This document shows positions 51,672-60,600 of a stretch of 64,000 nt of DNA, one piece after another. The notes beneath the pieces are model-generated. The model saw nothing but the letters and a program-made list of their open reading frames with translations. It was not told the DNA's origin and made no database searches. The stretch is from Clusia tigrina (Eukaryota > Arthropoda > Insecta > Diptera > Clusiidae): assembly GCA_920105625.2 (NCBI GenBank), contig CAKKTE020000328.1, forward strand, positions 4,154,001 through 4,218,000, in the 5' to 3' direction. Position 1 is the first letter of the stretch, and every line of letters begins with the position of its first letter. The translations under genes were made by a program, and so were the position numbers.

Positions 51672-54232
51672 TGCTTTGAGCGATAGCTTAAATTGGCAAG
51701 AGGCTCGAGTACTTTATTGTTACAAAATTTCACGGTTTTATGACGCTCCAGTAAAAAGTTACAAGCATTTGTATGTTGCAAACTTTGATAGGTGTAGGAC
51801 GTACCGTATAGAAGCTAGGGCCATTTGAAGTTTTATCAGTGTTTGATTGGGGACTCAAGGGTAGCATAGCTTTAAGCGGTACTTTAAATTGACAAGAGGC
51901 TCGAGTACTTTATTGTTACAAAATTTCAATTTTTTATGACGCTCCAGTAAAAAGTTACAAGCATTTGTATGTTGCAAACTTTGATAGGTGTAGGACGTAC
52001 CGTATAGAAGTTAGGGCCATTTGAAGTTTTATCAGTGTTTGATTTGGGACTCAAGGGTAGCATAGCTTTGAGCGATTGCTTAAATTTACAAGAGGCTCGA
52101 GTACTTTATTGTTACAAAATTTCAAGGTTTTATGAAGCTCCAGTAAAAAGTTACAAGCATTTGTATGTTGCAAACTTTGATAGGTGCAGGCCGTACCGTA
52201 TAGAAGTTAGGGCAATTTGAAGTTTTATCAGTGTTCGATTTGGAACTCAAGGGTAGCATAGCTTTGAGGGATAGCTTAAATTGACAAGAGGCTCGAGTAC
52301 TTTATTGTTACAAAGTTTCAAGGTTTTATGACGCCCCAGTAAAAAGTTACAAGCATTTGTATGTTGCAAACTTTGATAGGTGTAGGACGTACCGTATAGA
52401 AGTTAGGGCCATTTGAAGTTTTATCAGTGTTTGATTAGGGACTCAAGGTTACCATTGCTTTGAGCGATAGCTTAAATTGACAAGAGGCTCGAGTAATTTA
52501 TTGTTACAAATTTTCAAGGATTTATGACGCTCCAGTAAAAAGTTACAAGCATTTGTATGTTGCAAACTTTTTTTAGGTGTACGACGGACCTTATAGAAGT
52601 TAGGGCCATTTGAATTTTTATCAGTGTTTGATTTGGGACTCAAGGGTAGCATAGCTTTGAGCGATAGCTTAAAAAGACATGAGGTCGAGTACCTTATTGT
52701 TACAAAATTTCAAGGTTTTATGACGCTCCAGTAAAAAGTTACAAGCATTTTTATGTTGCAAACTTTGATAGGTGTAGGACGTACCGTATAGAAGTTAGGG
52801 CCATTTGAAGTTTTATCAGTGTGTGATTTGGGACTAAAGGGTAGCATAGCTTTGAGCAATAGCTTAAATTGACAAGAGGCTCGAGTACTTTATTGTTACA
52901 AAACTTCAAGGTTTTATGACGCGCCTGTAAAAAGTTACAAGCATTTGTATGTTGCAAACTTTGATAGGTGTAGGACGTACCGTATAGAAGTTAGGGCCAT
53001 TTGAAGTTTTATCAGTGTTTGATTAGGGACTCAAGGTTACCATTGCTTTGAGCGATAGCTTAAATTGACAAGAGGCCCGAGTAATTTATTGTTACAAATT
53101 TTCAAGGATTGATGACGCTCCAGTAAAAAGTTACAAGCATTTGTATGTTGCAAACTTTTTTTAGGTGTACGACGGACCTTATAGAAGTTAGGGCCATTTG
53201 AATTTTTATCAGTGTTTGATTTGGGACTCAAGGGTAGCATAGCTTTGAGCGATAGCTTAAAAAGACATGAGGTCGAGTACCTTATTGTTACAAAATTTCA
53301 AGGTTTTATGACGCTCCAGTAAAAAGTTACAAGCATTTTTATGTTGCAAACTTTGATAGGTGTAGGACGTACCGTATAGAAGCTAGGGCCATTTGAAGTT
53401 TTATCAGTGTTTGATTGGGGACTCAAGGGTAGCATAGCTTTAAGCGGTACTTTAAATTGACAAGAGGCTCGAGTACTTTATTGTTACAAAATTTCAAGGG
53501 TTTATGAAGCTCCAGTAAAAAGTTACAAGCATTTGTATGTTGCAAACTTTGATAGGTGTAGGCCGTACCGTATAGAAGTTAGGGCCATTTGAATTTTTAT
53601 CAGTGTTTGATTTGGGACTCAAGGGTAGCATAGCTTTGAGCGATAGCTTAAAAAGACATGAGGTCGAGTACCTTATTGTTACAAAATTTCAAGGTTTTAT
53701 GACGCTCCAGTAAAAAGTTACAAGCATTTTTATGTTGCAAACTTTGATAGGTGTAGGACGTACCGTATAGAAGTTAGGGCCATTTGAAGTTTTATCAGTG
53801 TGTGATTTGGGACTAAAGGGTAGCATAGCTTTGAGCAATAGCTTAAATTGACAAGAGGCTCGAGTACTTTATTGTTACAAAACTTCAAGGTTTTATGACG
53901 CGCCTGTAAAAAGTTACAAGCATTTGTATGTTGCAAACTTTGATAGGTGTAGGACGTACCGTATAGAAGTTAGGGCCATTTGAAGTTTTATCAGTGTTTG
54001 ATTAGGGACTCAAGGTTACCATTGCTTTGAGCGATAGCTTAAATTGACAAGAGGCTCGAGTAATTTATTGTTACAAATTTTCAAGGATTGATGACGCTCC
54101 AGTAAAAAGTTACAAGCATTTGTATGTTGCAAACTTTTTTTAGGTGTATGACGGACCTTATAGAAGTTAGGGCCATTTGAATTTTTATCAGTGTTTGATT
54201 TGGGACTCAAGGGTAGCATAGCTTTGAGCGAT
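51672..54232 (+). repeat. Duplicated satellite block G, copy 2
   Basis: This is the partner of 48341-50901. At its left edge, near 51672, a monomer of the TTACCATTGCTTTGAG subtype is fused to the AATTGGCAAGAGG subtype, a chimeric junction not seen in copy 1. Confidence 0.86.
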
Positions 54233-57173
54233 TGCTTAAATTGACAAGAGGCTCGAGTACTTTATTGTTACAAAATTTCAAGGGTTTATGAAGCTCCAGT
54301 AAAAAGTTACAAGCATTTGTATGTTGCAAACTTTGATAGGTGTAGGCCGTACCGTATAGAAGTTAGGGCCATTTGAAGTTTTATCAATGTTTGATTTGGG
54401 GCTCAAGGGTAGCATAGCTTTGAGCGATAGCTTAAATTGACAAGAGGCTCGAGTACTTTATTGTTACAAAATTTCAAGGTTTATGACGCTCCAGTAAAAA
54501 GTTACAAGCATTTAAATGTTGCAAACTTTGATAGGTATAGGTCCTACAGTATAGAAGTTAGGGCTATTTGAAGTTTTATCAGTGTTTGATTTGGAACTCA
54601 AGGGTAGCATAGCTTTGAGCGATAGCTTAAATTGACAAGAGGCTCGAGTACTTTATTGTTACAAAATTTCAAGGTTTTATGACGCTCCAGTAAAAAGTTA
54701 CAAGCATTTGTATGTTGCAAAATTTGATAGGTGTAGGACGTACCGTATAAAAGTTAGGGCCATTTGAAGTTTTATCAGTGTTTGATTTGGGACTCAAGGT
54801 TAGCATAGCTTTGAGCGATAGCTTAAATTGACAAGAGGCTCGAGTACTTTATTGTTACAAAATTTCAAGGTATAATGACGCTCCCGTAAAAACTTACAAG
54901 CATTTGTATGTTGCAAACTTTGATAGGTGTAGGACGTACCGTATAGAAGTTAGGTCCATTTGAAGTGTTATCAGTGTTTGATTTGGGACTCAAGGGTATC
55001 ATAGCTTTGAGCGATAGCTTAAATTGACAAGAGGCTCGAGTACTTTATTGTTACAAAATTTCAAGGTTTTATGACGCTCCAGTAAAAAGTTACAAGCATT
55101 TGTATGTTGCAAACTTTGATAGGTGTAGGGCGTTCCGTATAGCAGTTAGGGCCATTTGAAGTTTTATCAGTATTGGACTTGGGACTCAAGGTTAGCATGG
55201 CTTTGAGCGATAGCTTAAATTGACAAGAGGCTCGAGTACTTTATTGTTACAAAATTTCAAGGTTTTATAACGCTCCAGTAAAAAGTTACAAGCATTTGTA
55301 TGTTGCAAACTTTGATAGGTGCAGGCCGTACCGTATAGAAGTTAGGGCAATTTGAAGTTTTATCAGTGTTCGATTTGGAACTCAAGGGTAGCATAGCTTT
55401 GAGGGATAGCTTAAATTGACAAGAGGCTCGAGTACTTTATTGTTACAAAGTTTCAAGGTTTTATGACGCTCCAGTAAAAAGTTACAAGCATTTGTATGTT
55501 GCAATCTTTGATAGGTGTAGGACGTACCGTATAGAAGTTAGGGCCATTTGAAGTTTTATCAGTGTTTGATTAGGGACTCAAGGTTACCATTGCTTTGAGC
55601 GATAGCTTAAATTGACAAGAGGCTCGAGTAATTTATTGTTACAAATTTTCAAGGATTGATGACGCTCCAGTAAAAAGTTACAAGCATTTGTATGTTGCAA
55701 ACTTTTTTTAGGTGTACGACGGACCTTATAGAAGTTAGGGCCATTTGAATTTTTATCAGTGTTTGATTTGGGACTCAAGGGTAGCATAGCTTTGAGCGAT
55801 TGCTTAAATTGACAAGAGGCTCGAGTACTTTATTGTTACAAAATTTCAAGGGTTTATGAAGCTCCAGTAAAAAGTTACAAGCATTTGTATGTTGAAAACT
55901 TTGATAGGTGTAGGGCGTTCCGTATAGCAGTTAGGGCCATTTGAAGTTTTATCAGTATTTGACTTGGGACTCAAGGTTAGCATACCTTTGAGCGATAGCT
56001 TAAATTGACAAGAGGCTCGAGTACTTTATTGTTACAAAATTTCAAGGTTTTATAACGCTCCAGTAAAAAGTTACAAGCATTTGTACGTTGCAAACTTTGA
56101 TAGGTGTAGGACGTACCGTATAGGAGTTAGGGCCATTTGAAGTGTTATTAGTGTTTGATTTGGGACTCAAGGGTAGCATAGCTTTGAGCGATAGCTTAAA
56201 TTGGCAAGAGGCTCGAGTACTTTATTGTTACAAAATTTCACGGTTTTATGACGCTCCAGTAAAAAGTTACAAGCATTTGTATGTTGCAAACTTTGATAGG
56301 TGTAGGACGTACCGTATAGAAGCTAGGGCCATTTGAAGTTTTATCAGTGTTTGATTGGGGACTCAAGGGTAGCATAGCTTTAAGCGGTACTTTAAATTGA
56401 CAAGAGGCTCGAGTACTTTATTGTTACAAAATTTCAATTTTTTATGACGCTCCAGTAAAAAGTTACAAGCATTTGTATGTTGCAAACTTTGATAGGTGTA
56501 GGACGTACCGTATAGAAGTTAGGGCCATTTGAAGTTTTATCAGTGTTTGATTTGGGACTCAAGGGTAGCATAGCTTTGAGCGATTGCTTAAATTTACAAG
56601 AGGCTCGAGTACTTTATTGTTACAAAATTTCAAGGTTTTATGAAGCTCCAGTAAAAAGTTACAAGCATTTGTATGTTGCAAACTTTGATAGGTGCAGGCC
56701 GTACCGTATAGAAGTTAGGGCAATTTGAAGTTTTATCAGTGTTCGATTTGTAACTCAAGGGTAGCATAGCTTTGAGGGATAGCTTAAATTGACAAGAGGC
56801 TCGAGTACTTTATTGTTACAAAGTTTCAAGGTTTTATGACGCCCCAGTAAAAAGTTACAAGCATTTGTATGTTGCAAACTTTGATAGGTGTAGGACGTAC
56901 CGTATAGAAGTTAGGGCCATTTGAAGTTTTATCAGTGTTTGATTAGGGACTCAAGGTTACCATTGCTTTGAGCGATAGCTTAAATTGACAAGAGGCTCGA
57001 GTAATTTATTGTTACAAATTTTCAAGGATTGATGACGCTCCAGTAAAAAGTTACAAGCATTTGTATGTTGCAAACTTTTTTTAGGTGTACGACGGACCTT
57101 ATAGAAGTTAGGGCCATTTGAATTTTTATCAGTGTTTGATTTGGGACTCAAGGGTAGCATAGCTTTGAGCGAT
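53909..57173 (+). repeat. Higher-order satellite block F, copy 2
   Basis: This is the partner of 46070-49334. From about 56957 the next 2941-bp unit begins and continues to 57353, then resumes after the retrotransposon at 63642. Private marks include a GGTGTATGACGG variant near 54146, TTAGCATGGC near 55195 and TTTGTAACTC near 56750. Confidence 0.87.
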
Positions 57174-57348
57174 TGCTTAAATTGACAAGAGGCTCGAGTA
57201 CTTTATTGTTACAAAATTTCAAGGGTTTATGAAGCTCCAGTAAAAAGTTACAAGCATTTGTATGTTGCCAACTTTGATAGGTGTAGGCCGTACCGTATAG
57301 AAGTTAGGGCCATTTGAAGTTTTATCAATGTTTGATTTGGGGCTCAAG

Positions 57349-57353
57349 GGTAG
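57349..57353 (+). repeat. Target-site duplication, left copy (GGTAG)
   Basis: GGTAG directly precedes the TG that starts the LTR and is repeated directly after the CA that ends the other LTR. The uninterrupted satellite has one GGTAG at this point, so five bases were duplicated on integration. BEL/Pao integrases usually make 4- to 6-bp duplications. Confidence 0.96.
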
Positions 57354-57618
57354 TGTAATTATATTTGTAATTATTCTAAAACTTTTGTAATTATATTTGT
57401 AATTATTTGTTTACAAGATTAAAAATTATTAATTCACATTTCAATTATATTTGTGGTGTGGTTGGTTTAAATTTCAGTGCCAGCTTCTTGGTTGTTTAGA
57501 ATTTGCTGCTTCCTTCTCGGCTGCTCGTCTGCTACTCACTCGTTCGTTCAAAAATTACCGGACGAGTTTGTACTTCGGCGAGACATTTTACGGCGAAGAC
57601 AGAGCTTTTAGTGCGACA
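57354..57618 (-). repeat. 3-prime LTR of the BEL/Pao element
   Basis: This LTR is 265 bp, starts TG and ends CA on either strand, and is identical by eye to 63372-63636 (constant offset 6018). At its outer end, on the plus strand, the run TGTAATTATATTTGTAATT is repeated at 57354 and 57386, a 32-bp tandem step. On the coding strand the last codons and stop of gag-pol lie inside its first eleven bases. I see no canonical AATAAA on the coding strand; AATAAT and AATATA variants are present. Confidence 0.95.
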
Positions 57619-60600
57619 TCCCACCTCCCGGTGGATTCATACTGGGATCCACGAAACTTAAAGCGGCTAGCTTAGATGCAGGTCGACGGATAATACCGCG
57701 GCTGGTGCGTACCGCGGCACTCCGGACTTGGCCGTCCTTGGCAGTGAAGACTTCAATTATTCGCCCTTTGACCCATTGGCTTCTAGGTAAGACAGGATCG
57801 CATACAACAACCAGTTGGTCTACTCTTAGTGGTGAGGCTGTACTCCTCCATTTTTGTCGATGCAAAAGTTGTGGCAAGTACTCCACAATCCACCTTTTCC
57901 ACAGACGATCCTTCAGGTTCTGCGCAATTCTCCATTGTTTGCGCAGACAGATTTTCTCATCTTCCGGTGCAGGTGTTTGAGTGGAATTGAGGCAGCCACT
58001 CAAGAAGTGGTTCGGAGTAAGTGGTTCCTCTTCTTCATGAGTTATAGGAAGTTCTGTAAGTGGACGGCTGTTTATTATATTTTCCGCCTCAATCAGTGCG
58101 CTGCGGAAGGTCTCCAAGCGTGGTGCCTCATCCTTCAGGGTTCTCTGTAGCAGGCGTTTCACGCATCGGACAAGCCGCTCCCAACAACCTCCAGCGCTAG
58201 GATTGGCTGGGCAATTAAAAATCCACTCTATGTTTTCCTTTGACATTGCCCGTCGAACCCGATCTACGTCAAATAAGCGGTTCTCCTGGCGAAACTCCTT
58301 TTGCGCACCTATAAAGTTGGTGCCATTGTCGCTACGAATTCTAATCGGCACACCGCGACGGTTCACAAAATTCCTGAAACAAATTAAAAATGCATCGGTG
58401 GACAGATCTTCTGCCACCTCCAAATGTAGGGCTCGAGTGGTGAGGCAAGTGAATAAAGCCACCCAACGTTTCTCTCGTCTGCGGCCGATAGCAACGCAGA
58501 ATGGTCCACAGTAGTCCACCCCTGAGTAGGTAAAAGGTCGGACGTACGGTGTTAGGCGGTCTGTGGGTAACTGTCCCATAAGTGGCACAGATGGCTTGGC
58601 TCGAGCGGTAATACAAATGACACAATCCCTCTTGATCCTTTTTAATAATGTGCGAGCATGAGGCACCCAGAACTTTTGCCGCATTTCATTTATTGTTAGG
58701 CAGTCGTTCTGGTGATGTCTCTTTTGGTGGTAATGCTTCATTATCAGCTGCGACACGCGATGTTTCTGCGGTAATATTATCGGGCGTCGGGCTGATTCAG
58801 GAATGTAATTAGCGGCGTCGATTCTTCCGTTGACTCTTAGCAGACCATCAGGATACAGCATCGGCGTGAGCTTAAATATGGCACTGGTCTTTGAAATTCC
58901 TGTACTTGCGCGTAGGGCTGACATTTCATCTGCAAATGACTCGTATTGTACGCGACAGCATACAAATTTTTCAGCATCAGAAACTTCAGCTGCTGTGAGC
59001 TCTCCAAACTGACGGGATCTAGATTTGGCGTTGCGAATGAACCGAAATATCCATGCTGTCACCCTCAACGTCTTCATGTAGGATGAAAACTTGATCAAAC
59101 TATCAAGAATATTGTCTGTGTTTATTATGTGTAACACCTGATTAACAGCTTCTTCAGATACACAGTGCTCTGAGAGAAGCATCCCAGCTTCTCGAGGCCA
59201 GTGTATTTCTTCTTGGCACAAGAAATCTGGACCCAATATCCAACGGCTGTCTTGCTCTACATACTGTGCCAACTTGGCTCTAGTTGCATCGTCGGCGACG
59301 TTCATCGATGTTGGTATCCAGCGCCATTGCATCGGCGTGGAAGTGGCAAGTATCTCAGCAATACGGTAGGCAACGAATTGCTTATACTTACGGGTTGTGG
59401 AACGAAGCCAAAGCAGAATTGTCTTGGAATCGCTCCAAAATGTCGTAGCGTTGATCTTGAAATCATGACAGTCTTCAATCGAAGTCTTCAGTCGGCTTCC
59501 TAGTACGGCCGCTTGCAATTCCAGGCGTGGTACGGTCATACCCTTTGCAGGTGCACATCTCGTTTTGGCAGCAACGAATGCGACTTCTACCTCGTTTGCT
59601 TTGCAAACACGCAAAAAGGCGACTGCTGTAAATGCACTTTCACTAGCATCAACGAATATGTGCAGCTGTATATCATCGCCATTCGGCAACAAATACGACA
59701 AGCAACGCGGGACTGAAAAGTTTTTCACGCCCTGAAAAACGTTCCACCATGCAAACCACTGTTTCTCCAAATCTGATGGCAGCTGCTCATCCCACTGGAT
59801 TTTCCGCTTCCACAGCGACTGCAGAAGTAGCTTGGCGAAAATAGTGATGTTGGCTAGGAGGCCAAAGGGGTCGTAAATAGCCATAACGATTCCCAGCAAC
59901 TCTCTCTTAGTCGGTGTTCTCCTGTACTCCAGCACCTGGCGTGGAATTCTATGGAACTTAAAGTGGAATTCAAACCTGTCGACTCCAGAGTTCCAAAACA
60001 TACCCAGCACCTTCTCTGTTGTTGGCTGCAGTTCAGTGTTGACAACTTCTTGTTGCTTGACTTGACCATTCAGTTTGACCTGCAGCTTCTTGCAGTTTGA
60101 TACGAAATTCCTGAGCGTGAATCCTGCGGCAGCGTTTATCTTCCGGGCCTCAAACATTACCTTCTCGGCCTCCTGTACGTCATCAAAACTTATGACCAGG
60201 TCATCCACATAGGTGTTGTCAATGATAGCTTTTGCGCCACCTGGCATGTGAGGCAAAAACTGTGCTGCGTTCACGTTTTTTATGTATTCTGCACAACACG
60301 GCGAACAAATCGCTCCGAAGATCATCGACATCATTGAGTAGACACGGATTGGCTCGGCTGAATTTCCGTCTCTCCAAAGAAAGCGCTGTGAGTCCTGGTC
60401 TTCAGCTCGTATGCGGACTTGTGAGAACATTTCTTGAATATCTCCTGCAACAGCAATACCTCCTTGTCGAAATTTGTGCATGATGGCCAAAAGTGGCTGC
60501 GCATGCTCAGGACCCTTTAATAATACTGAGTTGAGCGATACGTTAGAAATAGCAGCTGCAGCATCAAAGACGATACGAAGCTTATCCGGCTTATGCGGGT

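Larger units (their letters stand above)
1..57353 (+). repeat. Satellite DNA array, ~196-bp monomer (left part)
   Basis: Head-to-tail tandem repeats fill the whole interval. The block GGCTCGAG recurs at 23, 219, 415, 611, 807 and 1003, giving a 196-bp step; single-base and larger deletions shift this in places. Dividing the interval by 196 gives about 290 monomers. All copies lie in the same orientation and I saw no inverted segment. The monomer is AT-rich and carries well-kept blocks around GAGGCTCGAGTACTTTATTG and CCAGTAAAAAGTTACAAGC. Subtypes are marked by shared variants such as TTAAGCGGTACTTTAAATTG, GGTGCAGGCCGTACC, TGTACGACGGACCTTATAG and AAAAAGACATGAGGTCGAG. I do not recognise the family by name. 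The unit length is close to a nucleosome repeat, which is usual for heterochromatic satellites; a centromeric role is possible but not shown. Confidence 0.97.

Noticed and set aside
1..57353. Many 60-83 codon open frames on both strands (for example at 23732-23917, 32428-32613, 38115-38309, 44804-45007)
   Set aside because: They recur because the satellite recurs, differ at stops and starts from monomer to monomer, span monomer borders, and show no known domain, promoter or codon bias. They are chance frames.
1..57353. Regular repeats suggesting a CRISPR array
   Set aside because: The whole 196-bp unit is repeated with no variable spacers, and the context is a eukaryotic satellite with a BEL retrotransposon.
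1..57353. CENP-B-box-like motif or other named centromere motif in the monomer
   Set aside because: The common monomer has no TTCG...CGGG arrangement, and CENP-B boxes are not a general feature of insect satellites; a centromere claim would rest on length alone.
57451..57675. Plus-strand frame over the left LTR, with a twin at 63469-63669
   Set aside because: It lies antisense in an LTR, repeats because the LTR repeats, and has no recognised domain.
57608..57700. An envelope-like gene downstream of pol
   Set aside because: The pol frame runs into the 3-prime LTR, leaving no space; no second frame with signal peptide or membrane segment exists.
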